The position numbers were made by a program, and so were the translations under genes. Shown here piece by piece: positions 18,604-25,427 of a stretch of DNA of 37,069 nucleotides. Source of the stretch: Phormidium tenue FACHB-886 (GTDB lineage: Bacteria > Cyanobacteriota > Cyanobacteriia > Elainellales > Elainellaceae). Under the pieces are notes generated by a model that ran no database searches, was not told where the DNA came from, and saw nothing but the letters and a program-made list of their open reading frames with translations. Position 1 is the first letter of the stretch. Every line of letters starts with the position of its first letter. The stretch is taken from positions 1-37,069 of the forward strand of contig NZ_JACXWX010000047.1 in the NCBI RefSeq assembly GCF_014764505.1. Direction: 5' to 3'.

Positions 18604-19674
18604 TCAGTTTGATGAGCTGGGCGATGCTGAGGCGTTCAATGGCGATGTATCGTCTTGCCATGGCTGCTTGTGCCTCAGCATCGCCCAGCAACGCACCAAC
18701 AGTTTTCTTGCCACTGCTACAATTGCTGTTCTCTTGCGAGTTTTTTGCCCACCACAAATACGTTGATAGACCGATTCTGCCCAAGAATTGTAACGTAGCA
18801 TCACCCAGGCAACCTCGACTAGCGCACTGCGAAGCAGGCGAGATCCTCTGCGAGTAGTTTTGCCCAACCGGTTAGTTTGTCCGGATTGTCGTTGATCCGC
18901 AACAAGTCCCGCATAGGCAGAGACTTGTCGTGCATTTTTAAAACGGTGAGGGTCATCGAGTGCCGCTACAATCACTTCAGCCGTTTTGCGCCCTACTCCT
19001 GGAATGGTTTGCAACAGTTTGACCTGCTCGTCCTGCTGAGCCATTTTTTCAAGTTGGTCATCGACACTTTGAAGTTGCTGCCACAGGACATCAAAACTCT
19101 GTAGTTCCAGGTCAAGTTCACCTTGCCAAAGTTCAGCTGCTCCACACTCATTCAAGGGTTTACGATAGCTGCTCAAAGTTTCAATCCCTGTGGCTGTCCA
19201 AGCTCGATGTCCGCCAGGAATACTGACTCCCTGCTGATCGAACAAGGCGCGAATTATATTCTGGATACGGGTAATCCGATTGACCAAGGTTTTACGATAC
19301 TTGACCCAAAGGCGGTATTGCCGATGTTCTGCCACTGGAACGTAGACGGATGAAATTTGCTCAAGGGCAGTGAGCTTTGCCAATTTGAGGGCATCATCTT
19401 TGTCAGTTTTGCGTTTAACGTTTTTCCATCGCCATGCTTCAGCACTGGGGTTTGCTACTAATACCTTATAGCCGAGGCTTTGGCAAAAATCGTGTACCCA
19501 ACCGGTGATTGAACTCGTTTCAATCACAATTTGCTCAGGTTTTGCCTGCCCCAGGAGGCGCTCGAACGCCCACCCTTGGGTAGTGATTGTCTCGAACTCA
19601 CTCTGGCTGGTTGTGGTGTTGAATAAACAGGCAACAGAGCTGTATTTACCCAAGTCAATTGCCAGAATCTTCAT
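18604..19674 (-). CDS. IS110-family transposase (DEDD, RuvC-like)
   Basis: This 356-aa protein has the IS110 layout. The N-terminal RuvC-like DEDD domain carries D in LAIDLGKYSS, E in IVIETSSITG, and the D pair in KTDKDDALKLAKL. A coiled helical linker follows. The C-terminal Tnp_IS116/IS110 domain has the HhH-like TIPGVGRKTAEVIVAAL and ARQVSAYAGLVADQRQSG, which includes the conserved Ser. ATG 19674 is preceded by GGAGG. The last 20 or so residues after KQPWQ are Ser/Pro-rich and translate across a perfect inverted repeat, so the natural C-terminus may once have been shorter. It is uninterrupted and probably active. Confidence 0.92.
   Translation of the reverse strand: MKILAIDLGKYSSVACLFNTTTSQSEFETITTQGWAFERLLGQAKPEQIVIETSSITGWVHDFCQSLGYKVLVANPSAEAWRWKNVKRKTDKDDALKLAKLTALEQISSVYVPVAEHRQYRLWVKYRKTLVNRITRIQNIIRALFDQQGVSIPGGHRAWTATGIETLSSYRKPLNECGAAELWQGELDLELQSFDVLWQQLQSVDDQLEKMAQQDEQVKLLQTIPGVGRKTAEVIVAALDDPHRFKNARQVSAYAGLVADQRQSGQTNRLGKTTRRGSRLLRSALVEVAWVMLRYNSWAESVYQRICGGQKTRKRTAIVAVARKLLVRCWAMLRHKQPWQDDTSPLNASASPSSSN
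18616..18689. repeat. 18-bp perfect inverted repeat inside the transposase 3' end
   Basis: GCTGGGCGATGCTGAGGC at 18616-18633 pairs perfectly with its complement at 18672-18689 around a 38-base loop. It overlaps the last codons of the IS110 transposase. It could be an element-end structure or a transcript-end hairpin. Confidence 0.6.
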
Positions 19675-19688
19675 GCTATCCTCCGGTT

Positions 19689-19737
19689 GTGGGAAGGTGA
19701 TTTGAGTTGCTTCTTCTACTTTCCCACGGCTTACATA
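19689..19737. repeat. Short inverted repeat upstream of the IS110 transposase
   Basis: GTGGGAA at 19689-19695 pairs with TTCCCAC at 19731-19737. It sits just before the transposase start on the minus strand and may be a subterminal repeat of the IS, as in IS1111-type elements, or an mRNA leader hairpin. Confidence 0.4.
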
Positions 19738-19791
19738 GATTCTTTATGCAGCAAATCTAATGCTGAATTGCAAGTTGTGCAAGGAAGACAA

Positions 19792-20280
19792 ATGCATTCA
19801 AAAGGCACTTTGATATTCTTTTGTGGCAAAATGGGAGCTGGCAAATCTACGTTGTCCCATAAAATATCTCAAGAATTAAATGCAATCCTAGTGTCTGAGG
19901 ATGATTGGTTAACAGCTATTTATCCTGAAGAAATACAGAATTTCGATGATTATTTGAAGTATTCAAATAGGCTTAAGCCATTACTAAAAGGTCATATCAA
20001 AAGCATACTTAACTCTGGAGTTTCCGTAGTGATGGATTTTCCAGCAAACACAAAGAATCAAAGAGCATGGTTCAAGGATACATTTTTAGCTGAGGGTATT
20101 CCTCACAAGTTAATATACCTTGATGTTGATGATAAAATTTGCTTAGAACGAATAGCAAAGCGTCGGAAAACTAATCCAGAGCGTGCACAATTTGATACAG
20201 AAGAAGTTTTCCGTCATGTAACTAATTTCTTTCAGCCACCCTCTGTTGATGAGGGATTCTCTGTTGAGGTTATGCAATGA
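19792..20280 (+). CDS. AAA_33-type P-loop kinase-like protein (cassette gene)
   Basis: This 162-aa protein has Walker A GKMGAGKST at 12-20, a conserved acidic SEDDW after strand 2, and the Lid-like ERIAKRRKTNPERAQF. These features resemble small P-loop kinases of the AAA_33 / zeta-toxin / shikimate-kinase fold. The substrate is unknown. ATG 19792 is chosen because AAGGAAG lies just upstream; a longer frame from 19687 would read through the IS110 leader. The gene is visibly AT-richer than its neighbours. It is followed 36 bases later by an attC-like palindrome, so it is probably the first cassette of the array. Confidence 0.8.
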   Translation: MHSKGTLIFFCGKMGAGKSTLSHKISQELNAILVSEDDWLTAIYPEEIQNFDDYLKYSNRLKPLLKGHIKSILNSGVSVVMDFPANTKNQRAWFKDTFLAEGIPHKLIYLDVDDKICLERIAKRRKTNPERAQFDTEEVFRHVTNFFQPPSVDEGFSVEVMQ

Positions 20281-20316
20281 GGTGATGCCGTTGCTTAAGC
20301 TAACTTTCAGCAAGAA

Positions 20317-20403
20317 GCATAACAATCCCGCCGTACCGGAACGACGTCAAGTTGTCGGTGAGGTACATAGGTGATCTGCGTCCGGTGAGCGGTAACGTTA
20401 TGC
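20317..20403 (+). other. attC-like site 1 (cassette recombination site)
   Basis: This 87-bp imperfect palindrome has a left arm starting GCATAACAATCCCGC and then ACCGGAACG. The right arm, read on the minus strand, starts GCATAACGTTACCGC and then CACCGGACGC. The right end has GTTATGC, matching the attC R' core GTTRRRY except at one position, and the left AAC matches R''. The architecture parallels site 2, with the shared inner ACCGGAAC...GTCAAGT and ATCTG(C/T)GTCCG. Confidence 0.7.
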
Positions 20404-20482
20404 CGCAAGTCCTCGGTGGAGGCAGTTCTGAAAGTTTGTCTGCTAACATTTAGAGTTGTGCGTCCACACGTAGGAAGATTTG

Positions 20483-21052
20483 ATGCCCAAAGAGCTATTT
20501 AGCCCAGTCATTGAAACAGAACGGCTAATCCTACGCCCGCTAGCGATTGAGGATGCAGAAGAATTGTTGGCGATATTTTCTGACCCTGAGGTAATGAAGT
20601 ATTGGAACACTGCACCTTGGTCGTCAATTGAGGATGCGTTGAAATTCATCAATCAGAGCAATGAGGCAATGCTTCGCCAAGAATCCCTTACGCTTGGTAT
20701 ACATCTGAAACCTACAGATGATTTGATTGGAAAATGTATGCTTTTCAGCTACGTCAAAGAATCTAAGCGTGCTGAGATTGGCTTTGGCCTTAGCCGTTCA
20801 CATTGGGGTAGCGGCTATATTGGAGAAGCGGGGCGCGCACTCATTGAGTACGGCTTCAACAAGCTAGGGCTTCGCCGTATCGAAGCGGAGATTGATCCAG
20901 AAAACCAATCCTCCGCAAAAGTCCTGGAGAGACTTGGCTTCTCCAGAGAGGGGCTTTTGAGGCAGCGCTGGGAGATCAATGGCATTGTTTCCGATTCAGC
21001 CCTATACGGAATGTTGGTAGATGATCGATCTGGTAAGTCGAGCAACGCTTAA
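20483..21052 (+). CDS. GNAT-family N-acetyltransferase (RimJ/RimL-like)
   Basis: This 189-aa protein is an Acetyltransf_3 GNAT: ETERLILRPLAIEDAEEL at the N-terminus, strands around RAEIGFGLSRSHWGSGY with the acetyl-CoA loop, and AEIDPENQSSAKVLERLGF near the C-terminus. It would transfer acetyl groups to an amine (protein N-terminus or small molecule); the substrate is unknown. ATG 20483 has AGGAAG five bases upstream, better than TTG 20480. The stop codon lies inside GCTTAAC (21047-21053), an attC R''-type core, which is typical of integron cassettes. GNATs are among the commonest cassette genes. Confidence 0.92.
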   Translation: MPKELFSPVIETERLILRPLAIEDAEELLAIFSDPEVMKYWNTAPWSSIEDALKFINQSNEAMLRQESLTLGIHLKPTDDLIGKCMLFSYVKESKRAEIGFGLSRSHWGSGYIGEAGRALIEYGFNKLGLRRIEAEIDPENQSSAKVLERLGFSREGLLRQRWEINGIVSDSALYGMLVDDRSGKSSNA

Positions 21053-21120
21053 CAATGCATTCAAATGGGTGGCAGTTTGGCATTAATTTAACTGGGGACA
21101 TTGTAGGGGTTGTTCTTCCG
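21047..21120 (+). other. Possible degenerate attC half-site after the GNAT gene
   Basis: GCTTAAC fits the attC R'' consensus RYYYAAC and contains the GNAT stop. CAATG close behind it is mirrored by CATTG near 21100, followed by GTAGGGG, a poor version of GTTAGGC. The site looks eroded, and without its partner arm it is only suggestive. Confidence 0.3.
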
Positions 21121-21288
21121 GTCACTTTTAACGAGTGTGCCAAGGAGGGGGTGGAAGAAGAGACAATTTACTACATGGGGTTTTACCAGAGTATTGAGGG
21201 CTTGGTTTTGCAAACGATCTTTGCTCTCAAGCAACGCGAACATTACAAAAGATCGGAGTCTGGCGAATATTTTGCGATATGGCTGTAG
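21055..21288 (+). CDS. Small hypothetical protein between cassette sites
   Basis: This 77-aa frame starts inside the degenerate attC half-site two bases after the GNAT stop. The composition is protein-like (FNECAKEGVEEETIYYMGFY, then LVLQTIFALKQREHY), but I recognise no family and see no ribosome-binding site. It could be a small cassette gene that lost its start, or spurious. Confidence 0.3.
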   Translation: MHSNGWQFGINLTGDIVGVVLPVTFNECAKEGVEEETIYYMGFYQSIEGLVLQTIFALKQREHYKRSESGEYFAIWL

Positions 21289-21394
21289 TTAACTTGCGAA
21301 GGATTGCTGCATTAAAGTGGGTTGGTTATCGGCAATATGGTTAACCTTGGGAGCGTCCTGTTTAATTGTTACAAGTTTGCGCGGCATAGCAACA

Positions 21395-21482
21395 GGCTAA
21401 CGATCCCAATGCACCGGAACAAAGTCAAGTAATTGGTGAGTTGCAAAGGTTATCTGTGTCCGCTGATTGGGATCGGTAGTCC
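21395..21482 (+). other. attC-like site 2
   Basis: This 88-bp palindrome has a left arm GGCTAACGATCCCAAT then GCACCGGAACA. The right arm, read on the minus strand, is GGACTACCGATCCCAAT then CAGCGGACACA. The outer cores are close to RYYYAAC and GTTRRRY, with one change in the right core (GGTAGTC). It shares inner blocks with site 1 and the following CCTCG. The VOC gene begins 30 bases later. Confidence 0.72.
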
Positions 21483-21512
21483 TCGCGCATCCCACACACT
21501 TCAGGAGAACTC

Positions 21513-21890
21513 ATGTTTGACCACGTCAAATTCGGAGTCAGCGACTATGCAGTGAGCAAAGCGTTCTTCCTCAAGGCACTCGAACCGCTCGGCGTCGCTG
21601 TTGTTTCGGAGGGACCACCGACGTATGGTGTCGAGCTTAGCGCACCAGAGGGTAAGGCTTCATTGTGTCTCTGCCAAAGCGAGGAGAAGCCAGCGCATCT
21701 TCACTTGGCGTTCACGGCTGAAAATCGTCAGCAAGTCGAAGCTTTCTATCGCGCGGCTCTGGAGGCAGGGGGCAAAGACAATGGCGCGCCTGGTCTGCGC
21801 CCGCACTACCACGCGAACTACTATGCAGCTTTCGTCATTGCTCCGGATGGGCACAACATCGAAGTGGTTTGCCACGAACCCGAGGTCTAA
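21513..21890 (+). CDS. VOC superfamily (glyoxalase/dioxygenase-like) protein
   Basis: This 125-aa protein is a single vicinal-oxygen-chelate unit pair: MFDHVKFGVSDYAVSKAFF, HLHLAFTAENRQQVEAFY and AFVIAPDGHNIEVVCHEPEV. Candidate metal ligands are His4, the HLHL His pair and the Glu in NIEVV. The substrate is unknown; relatives include glyoxalases and small-molecule resistance proteins. AGGAG precedes the ATG. The gene is GC-rich compared with the cyanobacterial genes around it, and its stop lies in the R'' core of attC-like site 3. The cassette is therefore complete: gene plus recombination site. Confidence 0.9.
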   Translation: MFDHVKFGVSDYAVSKAFFLKALEPLGVAVVSEGPPTYGVELSAPEGKASLCLCQSEEKPAHLHLAFTAENRQQVEAFYRAALEAGGKDNGAPGLRPHYHANYYAAFVIAPDGHNIEVVCHEPEV

Positions 21891-21963
21891 CCCTTCCATC
21901 GAGGGGACGTCCACAAGCTGGCTTCGCCCACTTGCGTCTGCTTCTCATGTCAATCCGTTAGGC
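21885..21963 (+). other. attC site 3 with consensus cores
   Basis: This is the best-formed attC of the array: R'' GTCTAAC (21885-21891, matching RYYYAAC) and R' GTTAGGC (21957-21963, matching GTTRRRY) exactly, 79 bp apart. Inner sequence CATCGAGGGGAC...GTCTGCTTCTCATG gives complementary arms, and CAAGCTGGCTTCGCCC forms the middle. This type of site is familiar from cassettes of Proteobacteria. Confidence 0.8.
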
Positions 21964-21996
21964 GCTCCTGCGCGCATTGTGTGAAGGAATGACGCT

Positions 21997-22404
21997 ATGG
22001 CGGATGACTTCCCGACGATCCAACTCAGCCGCTCCGAACTCCACCAGGTCACTAGCTATGCGGTAGCGTGCGCGCGACCTGCGTTGTCCCTCTTTGAACG
22101 GCGCTACGGAACAGCGCTTGGGCGGCTCACCGGGCGGCTCACCGGGCGGTTCAGTCCCGCGATGCTGCACCCCTTGACGAAAGCGACTCAGCTCAAGCAC
22201 ATCCTCGGAGCAGCTGCTCATGCCGCACGAGCGTTCGAACTCTTTGCGGGAGACGATCCCACCGTCGCAGCCCACTACATCGCGTAGTCGCAGCTCCTTG
22301 CCCATCCCGTTGTGGTGGACGTCCTGAAGCGCTACCCGGTGGCACTGCCTGGCGGTGGACGAGTCGGAGAACTGATCCGGCAGTTGGATGCGCTGCTCCG
22401 GTGA
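21997..22404 (+). pseudogene. Imm5-like putative immunity protein, interrupted by an in-frame amber
   Basis: The N-terminal 96 residues begin at ATG 21997 (LSRSELHQVTSYAVACARPA, LSLFERRYG) and contain AHAARAFELFAGDDP. After TAG 22285-22287 the same frame continues 38 codons (HPVVVDVLKRYPVALPGGGR, VGELIRQLDALLR) to TGA 22402-22404. Both parts fit the Imm5-like 'putative immunity protein' family with WA/YA-x-x-CA and a Gly-rich C-terminus. A 12-bp tandem repeat encodes LTGRLTGRF. GC content is high, as in the VOC cassette. The nonsense codon probably inactivates it. Confidence 0.6.
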
Positions 22405-22455
22405 GGCGTCACATTTCCGGCACTCACGCCATCCGCTTGTTCCTACGAACGGAAC

Positions 22456-22532
22456 GCCTAACCCAGCGCTGAGGCAAACACGCTCCGGCGTCACGTGCCC
22501 TGCTGCCCACCGCTGCCTTTGCGCTTACCGGC
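22456..22532 (+). other. attC-like site 4, degenerate right end
   Basis: The left core GCCTAAC (22456-22462) matches RYYYAAC. AGCGCTGAGGCA pairs with TGCCTTTGCGC on the far side. The expected GTTRRRY core is replaced by CTTACCGGC. It closes the cassette array; no further cassette follows before the recombinase gene. Confidence 0.5.
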
Positions 22533-22601
22533 AGGGCGCCGCCTCCACATATTGCTGAGCTTGAGGTCGTTAATGTCTTCAAGCTTGCTGCAGCTGCAGT
22601 G

Positions 22602-23594
22602 TTATTTATAGTCTGTATCCTCGCCGATCGCCTTAAGGTAAGCCTCAGCAGCAGCCTGCTTGAACACCCCTTTGGTGTACCGCTGGAACACGCGGTCGCT
22701 TTTGATGCCCATCAACTCCTTGCCAAACAGCGGGTCCACCCCTCGTCGCGTCACCTCCGTTCCAAAGGTGTGCCGGAAGCGGTGCGGGTTGATATCTCCC
22801 ACTCCGGCAATCGCCCCTAGCTGCTTCACCATCTTGTGCAGTCCCTGGTAGCCCAACCTTTGCCCCTGATTCTTCGGGTCTTGTGCCAGAAACAGCGGAC
22901 TCTCCAGCAGCGGCTCAAACTCCCCGCCCTGCTGCTGTCGCCACTCTAGATAGGCTTCTAGATGTTGCCTTGCCTCCCGGCTCAGCGGCACCTCACTCAC
23001 GTTCTGTCCCTTGGAGCGATGCACCTTCAGCAGCTTGCCGTTCCAATGCTCCACGTTCAGAGCAGAGGCTTCCGAGGCTCGCAGCCCGTGAATCAGCACT
23101 GCGACAATGGCTCGATCTCGGATGCGAGTGCGATCGTCAAAGCTTAATGCTTCCCACAGTTGACTCAACTCCTCCGACTCCAGGTGATCGGCTTGAGGTT
23201 CCGCCTGCCGCTCTAAGTCGATCGCATCGGTGGGCAAGGGCTGGTTCATCGGATAGCCATTGCTGCGCCTGAGCCATCCGTAGAAGGACTTGAGGGTATT
23301 GAGCGCATGGTTGATGGAAGTCGCTTTCAAGCCCTTGCGCTTCAGCTCCCGCCGATACTTACCAATGTCACTGGGCGTCACATCCAGCCAGGACTGATCG
23401 CACCAAGCGGCAAAGCGGACCAGTTGTCCTCGGTAGGTGCGCTGAGTATTCTCCGCCTTCCCCGTCTGGCGCAGGAACTCCTCGATCTGCCAGTGACGCA
23501 AATCTGGAGGTTCCGATCGCCGAGGTTCCTCCTTGCCACCCGCAATGGGCACGATCACGATCGGGAGAACGGGGTCAGTGGGGGAGTCAGGCAT
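22602..23594 (-). CDS. Tyrosine recombinase (phage integrase / Xer-like)
   Basis: This 330-aa site-specific recombinase has an N-terminal SAM-like core-binding domain at about 32-125 (IEEFLRQTGKAENTQRTYRG). The catalytic domain has Arg-I in HGLRASEASAL, a beta-hairpin Lys in VHRSKGQNVSEVPLS, His-Arg in NPHRFRHTFGTE, and the nucleophile Tyr in VFQRYTKG. The usual LLGH before the Tyr is replaced by LMGI, so the third conserved His/Trp is not evident. It lacks the extra IntI segment near patch III, so it is not an integron integrase despite lying next to the cassette array. GCGATCGC-type sequences occur at its end, in keeping with residence in a cyanobacterium. Upstream repeats (23781-23907) may be its binding sites. 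Confidence 0.9.
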   Translation of the reverse strand: MPDSPTDPVLPIVIVPIAGGKEEPRRSEPPDLRHWQIEEFLRQTGKAENTQRTYRGQLVRFAAWCDQSWLDVTPSDIGKYRRELKRKGLKATSINHALNTLKSFYGWLRRSNGYPMNQPLPTDAIDLERQAEPQADHLESEELSQLWEALSFDDRTRIRDRAIVAVLIHGLRASEASALNVEHWNGKLLKVHRSKGQNVSEVPLSREARQHLEAYLEWRQQQGGEFEPLLESPLFLAQDPKNQGQRLGYQGLHKMVKQLGAIAGVGDINPHRFRHTFGTEVTRRGVDPLFGKELMGIKSDRVFQRYTKGVFKQAAAEAYLKAIGEDTDYK

Positions 23595-23780
23595 GGTCGA
23601 AAGAAAGGTTAGGGTATTTCAGGTAGAGATAACTGCACTAACATCGCCCTGCAACAGCAGGAGGTGCCGAAAAAGCTAGATTTTTGTAGTATTGAGTAGA
23701 GCAGGAGGGGTTATCAGGAGAAGTTAAGCTAACACCTCTGCCGTTGGCGTTCCACTTCCAGATGAGGGCTGACCATCTTG

Positions 23781-23907
23781 TTCTGTCGCTCCAACTGCAA
23801 ATCGACAGAATTACAGATTCAGTTACTTGGACAATCGCCAATTCTGTCTTTAGCTTTCAGATGATTCTGTCGATTAGAAACTCAATCGACAGAATCATCT
23901 GAAAGCT
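23781..23907. repeat. Five TCGACAGAAT motifs and a 24-bp perfect hairpin upstream of the recombinase
   Basis: AATCGACAGAAT or its complement occurs at 23800-23812, 23863-23875 and 23884-23896, with shorter versions TTCTGTCG at 23781 and AATTCTGTC at 23840. The third and fourth full copies are part of a perfect inverted repeat: 23852-23875 pairs with 23884-23907 around an 8-base loop. Iterated oriented motifs beside a tyrosine recombinase suggest core and arm binding sites, or an operator for its gene. Confidence 0.65.
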
Positions 23908-24366
23908 TTCTTCCAAACGTCCTTCATCGGTAAGTTCTCCTTAAGCTGGGAAAACTTAAGAATCTGTATGAACGGAGCAATCAGCATTTGAGGTCAATAC
24001 CTTAACTTATTTGTCTTTCCTAATGTAGAATTGGCTGAACACCCGTACTGCTCTAGTCGTGAAAGTAAATCGCCACGACCAAGCTAAGATCCTCTTGCAA
24101 CAAGAGATCGCTTAGTTGTTTGACGGGAAGATGGGGCTAATATCGGATTTGAAGCTATTTCGACTGCTGCTTTGGATAGGGAGAGTGAACACTCAGAAAA
24201 TCAGGTCATCGTGAATCTGGAACACTTGATTTTTTATCCGAAATCGGCGACCGCACAATAACCTGAACAAAGTTTGATGGTATTAAAATCTTTAGCGGCG
24301 ATTTCTAGTGCAGCCAGTTCTCCAAAAATCAACACGTTCTGAATTTTTTAGGGGGGAATCCCTTTA
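23908..24366 (+). other. Intergenic region without recognisable feature
   Basis: No coding frame of note. CTTAAG...CTTAAG around 23940-23960 is a weak dyad. AGGGGGG at about 24350 may serve as the ribosome-binding site of the following gene. Confidence 0.3.
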
Positions 24367-25101
24367 GTGATTACCTTGTACACTTTCCTATCACTTTGGA
24401 ACCTGCCGAGCATTAGCCCTGCCTGTCTAGAGCTTGAAACTTGGCTTCGCATGGCAAAGCTTCCTTACAGCACAGTCATCATTACAGCAAACGGTCTTGA
24501 GCTTGCTCCCAAAGGTAAGATTCCGTTTGTTGACTATCAAGGACAACTGATTGGAGATGCCACGTTGATTATCGAGATGCTTAAACAAGCGGAAAGAATC
24601 GATCTCGATACAAATTTGACCCTTACAGAACGAGCTATCTCCCTGGCATTTCGCCGGATGCTCAAAGAAAGCACTTACTGGGGAACCATTCACATTCGCT
24701 ACGGTCTGGAAGAAAACTGGCAAGGCTATCGAGACGTACTGGCACACGCACTCTTTCCTGAAGCTCCGCTAGAAGCATCAAAACCGTTTGTTGAAGAATT
24801 CCGCCAAACCATACTTTCTCAATTTCATGGTCATGGCATGGGGCGACACAATTATGAGGAAATTAGTCAACTTATTTGTGCTGATTTTCAAGCTCTCTCA
24901 GATCTTCTGGCAGACAAACCATTTTTTCTTGGCAACCAACCAACAACATTAGATGCAACAGCTTACGCTTCCATTGGCAACTTCATTAAACCACCCTATG
25001 CAAGCTCGATCGTCGATTATATTCTTAGACGATCTAACCTCTGCCAGCACTATGAACGAATGACGCAACAGTTTTTTAGCGAACGATTGCTAAATCCATA
25101 A
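24367..25101 (+). CDS. Glutathione S-transferase-like protein (metaxin/Faxc type)
   Basis: This 244-aa cytosolic protein has a thioredoxin-fold N-terminal domain (ITLYTFLSLWNLPSISPACL). The cis-Pro region is PKGKIPFVDYQG and is followed by GDATLIIEML, which places the GSH gamma-Glu site at D/A-T. The helical GST_C domain carries LADKPFFLGNQPTTLDATAY. This order and the WxLP start fit the GST_N_4 (Faxc/metaxin-like) group. The start is GTG; the initiator cannot be moved because no in-frame ATG lies nearby. The substrate is unknown. It stands alone with no co-oriented partner within 300 bp. Confidence 0.85.
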   Translation: MITLYTFLSLWNLPSISPACLELETWLRMAKLPYSTVIITANGLELAPKGKIPFVDYQGQLIGDATLIIEMLKQAERIDLDTNLTLTERAISLAFRRMLKESTYWGTIHIRYGLEENWQGYRDVLAHALFPEAPLEASKPFVEEFRQTILSQFHGHGMGRHNYEEISQLICADFQALSDLLADKPFFLGNQPTTLDATAYASIGNFIKPPYASSIVDYILRRSNLCQHYERMTQQFFSERLLNP

Positions 25102-25427
25102 AATTTTCATTTCTGACAACATCAGTACATTACAGGTAAGGTGCAAACCACTTTGGCGTCATCCATGAAGACGATCTAACTGCCATCCTCTGCTCCAGTT
25201 AACTACTAGAGACGCAGCATGCTGAGCGATCGTCTCACCGCTGTTCCCTAAGCTTTGCACTGCTTTCAGGCGTCAATCCATCAGGGGTTGGAGCAATCGA
25301 TTGTAGTGTGAAACCAAGTTGCTCCTTAAGTTGGTGCTTAACTCAGGGATCTTGCATGGTTTCATTTGAAGAAAGTTCTCAAACTGGTTTAGTAGATGTT
25401 TGAACCTTTAAGTGCAGTTTATCAGCT
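25102..25427 (+). other. Intergenic region without recognisable feature
   Basis: 325 bases. One GCGATCGT-like octamer and no convincing promoter or hairpin. No protein-like frame that I could name. Confidence 0.3.

Noticed and set aside
21601-21984. Second ORF overlapping the VOC cassette
   Set aside because: It is a frame shadow; its tail only translates the attC site (NPSIEGTSTSWLRPL-type sequence).
22883-23272. 129-aa + strand ORF opposite the recombinase
   Set aside because: It is a Pro/Ala/Arg/Ser-rich shadow of a GC-rich gene with no recognisable domain.
22602-23594. Tyrosine recombinase as the integron integrase of the cassette array
   Set aside because: It lacks the IntI-specific segment near patch III and faces the array from its distal, degenerate end. 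No attI-like site was found.
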